A stretch of DNA of 64,000 nt from Deltaproteobacteria bacterium (GTDB lineage Bacteria; Myxococcota_A; UBA9160; UBA6930). The notes beneath the pieces are model-generated. The model was given only the letters and a program-made list of their open reading frames with translations. It was not told the DNA's origin and ran no database searches. Of the stretch, positions 8,698 through 21,335 are shown piece after piece; position 1 is the first letter of the stretch, and each line of letters opens with the position of its first letter. The translations under genes and the position numbers were made by a program. The DNA lies in contig JAPPPQ010000023.1 in assembly GCA_028817435.1 (NCBI GenBank), positions 122,836 to 186,835 on the forward strand, given 5' to 3'.

Positions 8698-8925
8698 GAT
8701 TACCTCCACCCCGGCAACCGGCATGAAGCATAAATGCAGAGGCGAGGCAAAGGCGGAGGAAGCTGCTACGCCCGCCGATACTGCCGACGCCGCCTGAACA
8801 GCCCCGCCCGCCCCCGAGCAAAACGGCGCAGAGAAATTGCGGGATTTTCAGGGACTCGCCGGAATTTACCGAAACGCCGCCCGCCCGCTGCCCGTACCGC
8901 CGCCGCGCAACTGCTTCGCTACTAC

Positions 8926-9711
8926 TCACACTTGTGTCGAAAAAAGCGCGGCGCGCCGGAGAATTTTGGCGGTTTCTGCGTACTCCTGTCTCTCGGCCAA
9001 ATTCAGCGGTGTATCGCCACTCTTGTTTCGTGCCTTCGGATCCGCACCCGCAATGAGCAACAACCTGATCGCTTTCTCTAGGTAGCCCGCAGCAGTTGCT
9101 TGATGCAACGGCGTATCGTTGCTCTCGTTCTTCGCATTCGGGTCCGCGCCCGCTAGGAGCAACAATTTGATCATTGTCACCCTGTCCATATTCGCAGAAA
9201 TAGCCTGATGCAACGGCGTATCGTTGTTCTCATTCTTCGCATTCGGATCTGCTTTCGCATCAAGCAACACCTTGAGGACTTTCGAAGAATGCTGGCTCGC
9301 AGCTATATGCAACGGCGTATTGTCGTCATTGTTTGTCGCATTCGGCTCTGCGCCCTTCTCGAGCAACGCCTTGGCCGTGTTGTCACGATCCAAGCGCGCA
9401 GCGAAATGTAGCGGCGTCGAGCCCTTCTCGTCCTGCGCTTCCGTATCTGCAAATGCCGCAATTAACACCTCGACCATTTCTGCATAGTCGTAGTACGCAG
9501 CCCAATGCAACGGAGTCACTCCGCGTTTGTCCTTCGGATTTGAGCATACCGCAATTAACACCTTGACCACTTCCTCATGGCCAGCCTTCACAGCAAAATG
9601 CATCGGGCTTTCGCCGCCATCGGATCGCGCATTCGGATTCTCGCCTGCCTCGAGCAACCTCTTGACCTCTTTCACATCGCCCCGGCGCACCGCCTCATGC
9701 AACGGCGTCAT
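8926..9711 (-). CDS. Ankyrin-repeat protein (cassette A)
   Basis: 261 aa made almost entirely of seven to eight ankyrin repeats (TPLHEAVRRGDVKEVKRLLEAGENPNA to the terminal TPLNLAERQEYAETAKILRRA). No signal peptide is in frame. ATG 9711 follows GGGAG at a suitable distance and overlaps the TGA of a 26-codon leader ORF as ATGA, so translation may be coupled. Without its own signal the protein is expected in the cytoplasm, unlike the paralogous lipoprotein at 6116-8647. It is about half identical to the cassette-B protein and shares motifs such as AVRRGDxxxVKxLLEAGxNPNA. Partner unknown. Confidence 0.82.
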   Translation of the reverse strand: MTPLHEAVRRGDVKEVKRLLEAGENPNARSDGGESPMHFAVKAGHEEVVKVLIAVCSNPKDKRGVTPLHWAAYYDYAEMVEVLIAAFADTEAQDEKGSTPLHFAARLDRDNTAKALLEKGAEPNATNNDDNTPLHIAASQHSSKVLKVLLDAKADPNAKNENNDTPLHQAISANMDRVTMIKLLLLAGADPNAKNESNDTPLHQATAAGYLEKAIRLLLIAGADPKARNKSGDTPLNLAERQEYAETAKILRRAALFSTQV

Positions 9712-9788
9712 ACTGTTGCTCCCGCGGGGCGCTGCAGGAGAGACAGGGCAGCGGCCCAAGAGCTGGTGCGTGCGTTGCGGCGATTCAT
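9708..9788 (-). CDS. Short leader ORF, 26 aa, coupled to ankyrin protein A
   Basis: Starts at ATG 9788 after a strong AGGAGGA and ends in TGA that overlaps the ankyrin ATG. The peptide begins MNRRNARTSSWAAALSLL and ends AGATV. It aligns without gaps to residues 1-26 of the ankyrin lipoprotein (MNYRNTRASSLAVALP...AGAFL) but stops three residues before the lipobox Cys position. The cassette-B leader has exactly the same length and the same AGATV end. It is either a decayed signal peptide split off by mutation or a retained leader peptide; I cannot tell which. Confidence 0.5.
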   Translation of the reverse strand: MNRRNARTSSWAAALSLLQRPAGATV

Positions 9789-9840
9789 CGGCGAATCCTC
9801 CTGGCTCCCGGGATGGGGCGACTTCGGAGGCAGTGTGCCC
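9789..9840 (-). promoter_or_regulatory. Conserved 5' leader of ankyrin cassette A
   Basis: Counterpart of 8648-8697. GGGCACACTGCCTCCGAAG, then CGCCCC and CCCGGGAGCC, then AGGAGGATTCGCCG precede ATG 9788. The homology shows that the translation start region of all three ankyrin genes descends from one ancestor. Confidence 0.45.
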
Positions 9841-10067
9841 GATTGCCCTCACTCTGTCAACCCTGCAGGTGGGCGCAGGTGGGGGCGGAGTGGCGTCGGT
9901 GGAAGCTGCTACGCCCGGCGGACTTGCCAGCGCCGCCTGAACCACACCGCCCGCCCCCGCGCGAAACGGCGCAGAGAAATTGCGGGATTTTCAGGGACTT
10001 GCCGAGATTTACCGGAACGCCGCCCGCCCGTTGACTTCAACGCAGCCAAAGCGCAGGCACTTTGCCG

Positions 10068-10835
10068 CTATTTCTCCCAGCACCGGAGGAGATTAGCGAT
10101 TTCCGTGTACCTTTTCCCATCGGCCAAAACCCACGGTGTCTGGCCGCAATTGTTCTTCGCCGTCGGATCCGCACCTGCGATTAGTAACAACCTGACCGGT
10201 TTCTCCTGGTTCAAGCCCGTAGCAGCCAAGTGCAACGACGTGTCTCCGTCGTTGTTCGTCGCATTCGGACTCGCGCCCGCCAAGAGCAACAACTTGATCA
10301 TATTCTCCCGGTTCAAGCCTGCAGCAGCCAAATGCAACGGCGTATCTCCGTCGTTGTTCGTCGCATACAAATCCGCTCCCGAATCAAGCAACACCTTTAG
10401 CGCTTTCGCACGCCCCTCTTTCGCAGCCCGATGCAACGGCGTGTCCTCGTCGTTGTTCGTCGCATTCAGATTCGCGCCATTATCGAGCAACACCCCGACC
10501 GCTTCCGCCTTATCCTTGGACGCAGCACAATGCAGCGGCGTCCAGCCTCCCTCATCCTGCGCGTTCGTATCTGCGCCCGCCTTGATCAACATCTTGATAA
10601 ATCCCGTATAGCCATGGCGCGCAGCCCTATGCAGCGGCGTCAGGCCTTGAATGTTCTTCGGGTTTGAGCATACCTCAATCAACACCTTGGCCACTTCCAC
10701 ATGGCTATCCTCCACAGCATAATGCATCGGGCTATCGCCGTTATCGGTTCGCGCATTCGGATTCGCGCCTACCTCGAGCAAATTCTTGACCGCTCTCGCA
10801 TCGCCCCGGCGCGCCGCCTCATGCAACGGCTTCAT
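10068..10835 (-). CDS. Ankyrin-repeat protein (cassette B)
   Basis: 255 aa of consecutive ankyrin repeats, from MKPLHEAARRGDARAVKNLLEVGANPNA to a capping segment TPWVLADGKRYTEIANLL. It is clearly paralogous to the cassette-A protein along its whole length. ATG 10835 has GGAG upstream and overlaps the stop of a 26-codon leader ORF as ATGA, the same arrangement as in cassette A. No in-frame signal peptide or membrane segment is present. Tandem duplication with a preserved leader/ankyrin junction suggests the junction matters. Function beyond protein binding cannot be inferred. Confidence 0.82.
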   Translation of the reverse strand: MKPLHEAARRGDARAVKNLLEVGANPNARTDNGDSPMHYAVEDSHVEVAKVLIEVCSNPKNIQGLTPLHRAARHGYTGFIKMLIKAGADTNAQDEGGWTPLHCAASKDKAEAVGVLLDNGANLNATNNDEDTPLHRAAKEGRAKALKVLLDSGADLYATNNDGDTPLHLAAAGLNRENMIKLLLLAGASPNATNNDGDTSLHLAATGLNQEKPVRLLLIAGADPTAKNNCGQTPWVLADGKRYTEIANLLRCWEK

Positions 10836-10912
10836 ACCGTCGCTCCTGCGGCGCGCCACAGGGCAGACACGGCAGTGGCCAAAAAGCTAGTGCGGGGTTT
10901 GCGGTGATTCAT
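10832..10912 (-). CDS. Short leader ORF, 26 aa, coupled to ankyrin protein B
   Basis: ATG 10912 after GGAGAATTCGCCG; the stop TGA overlaps the ankyrin ATG at 10835. The peptide starts MNHRKPRTSFLATAVSAL and ends AGATV. It has the same 26-codon length as the cassette-A leader, although about half of the residues differ. Both match the start of the lipoprotein signal peptide of the large paralogue. Length conservation despite sequence change mildly favours selection over simple decay. Confidence 0.5.
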   Translation of the reverse strand: MNHRKPRTSFLATAVSALWRAAGATV

Positions 10913-10965
10913 CGGCGAATTCTCCATGTCTCCCAGGATGGGGCAACTTCGGAGGCAGTGTGCCC
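10913..10965 (-). promoter_or_regulatory. Conserved 5' leader of ankyrin cassette B
   Basis: Counterpart of 8648-8697 and 9789-9840. GGGCACACTGCCTCCGAAG and TTGCCCC keep the GGGCA/TGCCC pairing seen before the lipoprotein gene. Confidence 0.45.
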
Positions 10966-11054
10966 GATTGCCCCCACCTCGTCAACTGGCCTGAATGCAG
11001 GCGGACAAACCGGGCACAGGCGGGGCCGATGTGGCGGCGGGGGAAGCTGCTTCA

Positions 11055-11219
11055 TTACTGGAGCCTTCGGAAGGCGTCCCCATACCGCTCGTAGAGTTCG
11101 TCCATCGCCTTCCGGAGGGCTTCCGATGTCGGCATGAGGGTCTTCTCTGCGGCCTCCCCCGTGGCGCTTGCGGGGGACTCTTCCCTCGTCGCCTCGTCCC
11201 TGTCGCTCTTGTCTTCCAT
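11055..11219 (-). CDS. Small acidic hypothetical protein, 54 aa
   Basis: Starts at ATG 11219, seven bases after GGGAGGAG, and ends with TAA 11055. The first half is highly polar (MEDKSDRDEATREE) and likely disordered. The second half, SEALRKAMDELYERYGDAF, should form one amphipathic helix. It lies immediately upstream of the ankyrin cassettes on the same strand, at the point where cassette homology ends, and could be co-expressed with them. I do not recognise a family. Support comes from the ribosome-binding site and plausible composition only. Confidence 0.5.
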   Translation of the reverse strand: MEDKSDRDEATREESPASATGEAAEKTLMPTSEALRKAMDELYERYGDAFRRLQ

Positions 11220-11405
11220 GGTTGGCTCCTCCCGCTTCTTCGCCTTTGCGGCGGCGCTTTATCCTAGCGGTTCTCTGGCTGGGAGGGTTGGCAGGCCGGG
11301 GGACGGCTGACGGGGGGCGGGGAGACGCCTATTCTCACGGGGGCTGCCGCGGGGGGCGGCGGTGTTCCCGAGTGGATGAAGCGAGAGAGAGAGGAGAGAG
11401 CGGCG

Positions 11406-12713
11406 ATGGCGTTGGCGGGCATTCCGGGGGGCGATTGCTTTGTGGTGGAGGGGGGGCGGCCGGTTGAGGGCGCGGTCTGGGCCTCGGGGAACAAGAACGA
11501 GGCGCTGCCGGTGCTGGCGGCCACGCTGCTTGCGCCGGGGGGGTGCGCGCTATCCAACTTGCCGCGCATTGACGATGTGGCGACGCAACTGCAGTTGCTG
11601 CGGGGGCTGGGCGTGCGGGTGCACGCAGAGGACGATGGCCGCGAGCTGCGCGTGGATTCGGCGGCGCTGGGCGAGAGCGCGCCGGACGACGAGTTGGGGC
11701 GCAAGATTCGCGGCTCGTTTTTGCTTGCGCCGGGGCTGTTGCACCGCACTGGGCGGGCGCTGTTGCCGCGGCCGGGCGGCGACCGCATTGGGCGGCGGCG
11801 CATAGATACGCATTTGCACGCGCTGCAACTGCTGGGCGCACAGGTAACGCGGCGCGAGCGGCACTACGAGCTGCGGCTGGACGGGCGCTTTTGCGGCGGC
11901 GATATTTTTCTGGACGAGGCCAGCGTTATGGCTACCGAAAACGCGCTGATGGCCGCCGCCGTGGCGACGGGCCGCACGCGCATTGCCAATGCGGCCAGCG
12001 AGCCGCATGTGCAGGGGCTGTGCCGCTTTCTCAACGCGGCGGGGGCGCGCATTCGCGGCATCGGCTCCAATCTGCTGGAGATTGAAGGCGTGCCCGAGCT
12101 TTCGCCCGCCGCCCACAGCATTGGGCCGGACCACATAGAGGTGGGCTCTTTTGTGGCCATTGCGGCGCTTACCGGCGGCGAGCTGCGCGTGCGCGGCGTG
12201 GCGGCCGACGACCTGCGCATGATTTTGATGGTCTTTGCGCGGCTCGGAGTGCAGGCGCGCATTGAAGAGGGCGAGTTGCTGGTGCCGGGCAAGCAGGAGC
12301 TCGCAGTGCGCGACGATCTGGACGGCGCGATTCCCACCATTGGCGATTCGCCCTGGCCGGGCTTTCCCACCGACCTCAGTTCCATTGCGCTGGTGCTGGC
12401 CACCCAGGCGCGGGGCACGGTGCTCATTCACGAAAAGATGTTCGAGAACCGGCTGTTTTTTGTAGATCGGCTCATCGCCATGGGCGCGCGCATTGTGCTC
12501 TGCGATCCGCACCGCGCGGTGGTCAGCGGCCCCACCCAACTGCACGGCGACAGCATCAGTTCGCCGGACATTCGCGCGGGCATGGCGCTGCTGGCCGCGG
12601 CGCTCTGCGCCGAAGGCCGCTCGGTAATTATGAACGCCCACCAGGTGGACCGCGGCTACGAGCGCATTGACGAGCGGCTGCGCCGCCTGGGCGCGAGCAT
12701 TGCGCGGGTGTAG
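11406..12713 (+). CDS. murA: UDP-N-acetylglucosamine 1-carboxyvinyltransferase
   Basis: 435 aa. It catalyses the first committed step of peptidoglycan synthesis, adding enolpyruvate from PEP to UDP-GlcNAc. The substrate-binding [15 protein letters not shown] is present (Lys-Asn pair), as are the active-site segment [24 protein letters not shown], and the C-terminal [16 protein letters not shown]. The usual catalytic Cys of the PGGCxIG loop is replaced by Asp126 (GAC), the change known to give intrinsic fosfomycin insensitivity in mycobacteria and chlamydiae. I chose ATG 11406 over an ATG ten codons earlier because AGGAG lies 10 bp before it. The next feature downstream is a tRNA gene. Confidence 0.9.
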   Translation: MALAGIPGGDCFVVEGGRPVEGAVWASGNKNEALPVLAATLLAPGGCALSNLPRIDDVATQLQLLRGLGVRVHAEDDGRELRVDSAALGESAPDDELGRKIRGSFLLAPGLLHRTGRALLPRPGGDRIGRRRIDTHLHALQLLGAQVTRRERHYELRLDGRFCGGDIFLDEASVMATENALMAAAVATGRTRIANAASEPHVQGLCRFLNAAGARIRGIGSNLLEIEGVPELSPAAHSIGPDHIEVGSFVAIAALTGGELRVRGVAADDLRMILMVFARLGVQARIEEGELLVPGKQELAVRDDLDGAIPTIGDSPWPGFPTDLSSIALVLATQARGTVLIHEKMFENRLFFVDRLIAMGARIVLCDPHRAVVSGPTQLHGDSISSPDIRAGMALLAAALCAEGRSVIMNAHQVDRGYERIDERLRRLGASIARV

Positions 12714-12764
12714 CCGGGGCGGGCGCTGCGCGCCGGAGGGCGCTACCCTGCGCGCAGCTTTTAC

Positions 12765-12840
12765 GGGGCCGTAGCTCAACTGGGAGAGCGCCGCGTTCGC
12801 AACGCGGAGGTTGGCGGTTCGATCCCGCTCGGCTCCACCA
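12765..12840 (+). tRNA. tRNA-Ala (CGC anticodon)
   Basis: A 76-nt cloverleaf with CCA encoded. The acceptor GGGGCCG pairs with CGGCTCC and includes the G3-U70 wobble that identifies alanine tRNAs. The anticodon stem CCGCG/CGCGG encloses loop TTCGCAA, giving anticodon CGC for GCG codons. The D-arm GCTC/GAGC and T-loop TTCGATC are standard. It lies between murA and a GTG-started nucleotidyltransferase gene. Confidence 0.95.
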
Positions 12841-12869
12841 ACGCCCCGCATGGGGCAAAGGGGCCAGGG

Positions 12870-13930
12870 GTGAAGCGCATCCCCGCCATCATCGCCGCCG
12901 GAGACGGCAAAGCTGCCAAGGCGGTTTATGGCCAGAGCAAAGCCTACCTGGAAGTGGCGGGCCGCCCGCTGGTGGCGCGGGTGGCGGCGCAGTTGCAGCG
13001 CGTGCCCGAGGTATCCGAGGTGTGGGTGGTGGGCAACGCGCAGCGCCTGGCGCAGGTTTTCGCCGATGCCGCGCTGCGCGCCGAGCTGGTGAAGCCGCTG
13101 TTTGTGGCGCCGCAGTTTCGCAATCTGCTGCAGAACGCCTGGTTCACTTTTTTGCGCCTGCTGCCAAACGCCGGCCCCGCAGGCCGCGCCCCGCAAACGC
13201 CGGAGGAAGTCGCCCAGCCTGTGCTGTATCTCTCTGCAGATTTGCCCTTCGCCACGGCGCAGGAAATCTCCGCCTTTATTCACCGCGCCAGCCAGGTGGA
13301 TTGCGATTACGCGCTGGGGCTGGTGCCGGAATCCTCCATGCAGGGTTTTGCGCCGCGCGGCGGCGCGCCGGGAATCCGCATGGCCTGCTTCCACACCATG
13401 GAAGGCCGCTTTCGCCAGAGCAATTTGCACCTGGTGCGCCCGGCGCGGCTCGGCAACCGCGAAGCCGTGGAGCAGATGTATGAGCACCGCTACCAGCAGC
13501 GCCCGGCCCAAATGCTGCGCCTGGCCTGGCGCATTCTCACCTACCAGGGCGGCGGCCCGCGCATTTTGCGCATTTACGGGCTTATGCACCTGGCGCTCAT
13601 TTGCGAGCGGCTGCGGCTGCGCGCGCTTTCGGATTGGCTGCGGCGGGCGGTTTCTTTCGGGCACATTGAGCGCGCCTGCTCCAGCATTTTGCAGGCCAAT
13701 TTTCGCATGGTGGTAACCTGCGGCGGCGGTTGCGCCGTGGACATAGACAACGAGCACGACCTGGATGTGGCGCGGCGCATGGCAGAGCGCTGGTGGGCGG
13801 AGCAATCTGCCCGGGTGCAGGAGCGCTACGGCGAGTTGCCGCCCGTTGCGCGCCCCGCCGAGCCGTTGGCGCCGGTGGTGCTGCCCCCCGCGCCCGGCGC
13901 GCTAGGCGCGGGTTTGAGCGAGTCGCAGTT

Positions 13931-13934
<4 letters not shown>
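12870..13934 (+). CDS. MobA-like NTP transferase domain protein
   Basis: 354 aa. The N-terminus PAIIAAGDGKAAKAVYGQSKAYLEVAGRPL has the nucleotide-binding loop and lysine arrangement of GT-A-fold nucleotidyltransferases. LYLSADLPFA supplies the metal-binding Asp, and DIDNEHDLDVARRMAE resembles the closing motif of MobA/IspD-like proteins. The middle (residues ~170-270, rich in Arg, Leu and Trp) is not recognised. It starts at GTG 12870 and ends in a 4-bp overlap with the ygfZ-like gene. The product could be an activated sugar, an inositol phosphate or a cofactor nucleotide; the sequence does not decide. Confidence 0.7.
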
Positions 13935-17550
<3,616 letters not shown>

Positions 17551-17573
17551 ATCAACTTACAGGAGGATTGGCG

Positions 17574-18985
<1,412 letters not shown>

Positions 18986-18989
<4 letters not shown>

Positions 18990-19735
18990 ACCCGGCGCAG
19001 GAGTGGGACCCCGCGCAATACGCGCAGGGCGCATCTTTTGTGCCGAAGCTGGGCGAGGCGGCGCTGGCGTGGCTTGCGCCGCAGCCCGGCGAGCGCATTT
19101 TGGATTTGGGCTGCGGCGACGGCGCGCTGACGCAGAAGCTCTGCGAGGCCGGCTGCGAGGTGGTGGGCGTGGACGCCAGCGCCGCGCAGGTATCGGCCGC
19201 CCGCGCGCGCGGCCTTACTGCGCACTGCGCCAATGGCGAGGCGCTGAATTTTCTCGCCGAGTTCGATGCCGTGTTCAGCAACGCCGCGCTGCACTGGATG
19301 AAGAATGCCGACGCCGTGCTGTCCGGCGTGCGCCGCGCGCTGCGCCCCGGCGGAAGATTCGCCGGCGAGTTTGGCGGCAAGGGCAATGTGGCGCAGGTGC
19401 AAGCGGCCCTGGAAGCAGAGCTGGCCGCGCGCGGCCTGGACGGCGCAGCGCTGAACCCGTGGTTCTTCCCCAGCGCCGAAGAATACGCCGCCCGCCTGGC
19501 GCAGCACGGCTTCTCGGTGCAGCGCATCACCCTGTTCCCCCGCCCCACCCCCCTGCCCGGCGATCTGTGCGAGTGGCTCAACATCTTCGCCACCCCCTAC
19601 CTGAACGCCCTCCCCCCCGCCGAGCGCCAAAGTTTCTGCCAATCCGTCCAGCACCGCCTGACCCCCACCCTGCGCCTCAAGGACGGCACCTGGCAAGCCG
19701 ACTACACCCGCCTCCGCTTCGCCGCCCAGCTTTAA
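18986..19735 (+). CDS. Class I SAM-dependent methyltransferase
   Basis: 249 aa. Motif I is [15 protein letters not shown] (residues ~39-53), followed by [27 protein letters not shown] and [10 protein letters not shown]. The overall pattern resembles trans-aconitate methyltransferase and other small-molecule methylases. ATG 18986 overlaps the glnA stop (ATGA), so it is translationally coupled to glutamine synthetase, an unexpected neighbour. The substrate is unknown. The gene ends 32 bp before the convergent hsdS. Confidence 0.8.
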
Positions 19736-19767
19736 GAGGCGGCGGCCGGGTGTGCGGGCGGGCGTGG

Positions 19768-21003
19768 CTACGGGGTTGCGCGGAATGCGCGGCGTAGCAG
19801 TGCGCCGGGGAGCGCCTCGATTGCCTCCAGCTCTGCCTCGGCGGCGGCGTGGGTCTGTTTTGCAATGGCCATCTTGGCGTTGAGGGCGGCGGCGATTTGC
19901 TTTTGCTCGGCAAGGGGCGGGAGGGGGAATTCGAGCTTCATCAGCCGCTTCATATTGGCGCGGGGCATTCGGGAGCCGGTTTTCTCGCGCATTACCCAAT
20001 CCACCGTTTTGGGCTGCCGGAGCAGCAGAGCCAGAAATTCCCGGTGAATGTTCTGTTTCGGCAAAAGCGGGATCAATTCGGTGGTGCACCGCCCGTGAAA
20101 ATTCGGCAGGGCAACTTTATTCAGATAAGGCCGCAACTTTCCATATAAAATGTGATCCGAGCCAAACCGGAAGCAATTGCTGATTCCCCGCGAATTGGAA
20201 TTGTGTTCCATGACGATTTTTCCAGACATACTCTCGACATTCTCCAAACTCAAATAGGGCAGCTCTGCTGCCTCGCTCGATGCTCCATCAATTCCCCGCC
20301 GATCTTCCAAACACACTTCCCCAAGCGCGCGCCACCTCCAACCCGGCGGCAATTTCTCATCGCCGAATTCAAGCGCTTCGCGCAAGAAGGCTGAATCCAA
20401 CGCCCGCGCGGCCTCGACTCGGTCCAGCGCCGCCCGCCGCGCTTTCTCCACCGCTCCCATCTCGTTTTCGAGAATCTCGAGGATCTTCGCCTGCTCCACA
20501 ATTGGCGGCAGCGGGATTTTCAATCCTTTGAGAAACGAGCCCGGCACACGCCGCTGTCCGGCCGAGCCGGTGAAGTAGTAAGTTGCCTTTCGAAGAATCG
20601 CAGGCTGCGTCAAGTAGAAGTGCACCCATTTTGCGTGTATGGCGTCTCCGTGGCGCAAAACATGAAACTCGGTAGAGGCGAAGCCCACACCGCCAATCAA
20701 GCCTTCTGCAACGAAATGCTTCCCGTTCTGCATACAGGGAGTGATTTTGGCAAACAAGACATCCCCATCTGCGAAATAAGTGTAGCCCTTCTTCACTTCT
20801 GCATAAGATCGGCTCCGAAGCCGGTCAACCTTCCCCCGCCTGGCATCTACCGCTTCCATAGGCACGAAACTGGTCTCTTCCTCATCCCCTCTCACAAACT
20901 CCCCCGGCCTGCGTGGATTGATTTCGCAAACCTCCCCAAGGGCAACCCACCGCCAACCGCGCGGCAAATCTCCGCCGCCGGAAGGCTCAGCCTTGCGCGT
21001 CAT
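19768..21003 (-). CDS. hsdS: Type I restriction-modification specificity subunit HsdS (orphan)
   Basis: 411 aa with the complete two-half organisation of HsdS. Target-recognition domain 1 opens with LPRGWRWVALGEVCEI and ends in IPLPPIVEQAKILEILE plus a helical spacer. Domain 2 opens with LPPGWRWRALGEVCLE and ends in FPLPPLAEQKQIAAAL plus a spacer. HsdS gives sequence specificity to HsdM/HsdR complexes. Neither hsdM nor hsdR is present in this window, so any partner must be elsewhere. ATG 21003 overlaps the stop of a secreted repeat protein, which itself overlaps dapB. G+C looks lower than in the dap genes, suggesting acquisition. Confidence 0.9.
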   Translation of the reverse strand: MTRKAEPSGGGDLPRGWRWVALGEVCEINPRRPGEFVRGDEEETSFVPMEAVDARRGKVDRLRSRSYAEVKKGYTYFADGDVLFAKITPCMQNGKHFVAEGLIGGVGFASTEFHVLRHGDAIHAKWVHFYLTQPAILRKATYYFTGSAGQRRVPGSFLKGLKIPLPPIVEQAKILEILENEMGAVEKARRAALDRVEAARALDSAFLREALEFGDEKLPPGWRWRALGEVCLEDRRGIDGASSEAAELPYLSLENVESMSGKIVMEHNSNSRGISNCFRFGSDHILYGKLRPYLNKVALPNFHGRCTTELIPLLPKQNIHREFLALLLRQPKTVDWVMREKTGSRMPRANMKRLMKLEFPLPPLAEQKQIAAALNAKMAIAKQTHAAAEAELEAIEALPGALLRRAFRATP

Positions 21004-21335
21004 TTCTCGTATTCCCATTTGTTTTCCATGGGGTTGTATTTCAGTTCGGCGTCGGGGGCGGCCAGTTCCCATTTGTTTTCGTAGGCGTTGTAGCGGGGGC
21101 GGGAGTCTTCGGGGGCCATTTCCCAGGTGTTTTCGTAGGCGTTGTATTGGGGGCGGGAGCCGGGCGGGGCGTATTCGTGTTCTCCGGTGTGGGGGTTGTA
21201 TTGCAGTTCGCTGTCTTGGCCCGCGCTTTCCCATTGGTTGGTGTAGGGGTTGTATTTGGTCTCGGCGGCGGCTGCGGTGCAGGCGAAGGCGCAGGCGAAG
21301 CAAAATGCGGCAAAGAGCCTGGCGCGTGTGGTCAT
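21000..21335 (-). CDS. Secreted protein of five YNxxxNxWE repeats
   Basis: 111 aa. The signal peptide ARLFAAFCFACAFACTAAAAE is followed by five 17-18-residue tandem repeats with core YNPYTNQWESA, YNPHTGEHEYA, YNAYENTWEMA, YNAYENKWELA and YNPMENKWEYE. The DNA shows the same periodicity. The mature protein should be acidic and periplasmic or exported. ATG 21335 overlaps the dapB stop and its own stop overlaps hsdS, both as ATGA, so all three are likely one coupled unit. I do not recognise the family; the repeats resemble short beta-hairpin motifs of surface or wall-binding proteins, but that is a guess. Confidence 0.7.
   Translation of the reverse strand: MTTRARLFAAFCFACAFACTAAAAETKYNPYTNQWESAGQDSELQYNPHTGEHEYAPPGSRPQYNAYENTWEMAPEDSRPRYNAYENKWELAAPDAELKYNPMENKWEYEK

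Larger units (their letters stand above)
8759..9901. repeat. Tandem ~1.14-kb ankyrin cassette, unit A
   Basis: One unit of a tandem duplication. The block GAAGCTGCTACG recurs at 8759 and 9902 and is partly kept at 11043, giving a period of about 1142 bp. The unit holds a spacer, an ankyrin ORF, a short leader ORF and a 5' leader. Within the spacer, about 70 bp at 8820-8890 are nearly identical to 9963-10033 (both contain GCAGAGAAATTGCGGGATTT). The coding parts have diverged more than this spacer. Confidence 0.75.
9902..11042. repeat. Tandem ~1.14-kb ankyrin cassette, unit B
   Basis: Second unit of the tandem duplication (see 8759-9901). Homology ends at GAAGCTGCT (11043-11051), after which the sequence becomes the unrelated small acidic-protein gene. 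That point therefore looks like the original boundary of the cassette. Confidence 0.7.

Noticed and set aside
11550-13805. A 750-codon minus-strand frame opposite murA and the tRNA gene
   Set aside because: It runs through a tRNA and murA; Arg/His/Gln-rich mirror composition is typical of antisense shadow frames.
19768-21003. A complete type I restriction system
   Set aside because: Only hsdS is present; the neighbours are amino acid biosynthesis and a methyltransferase unlike HsdM.
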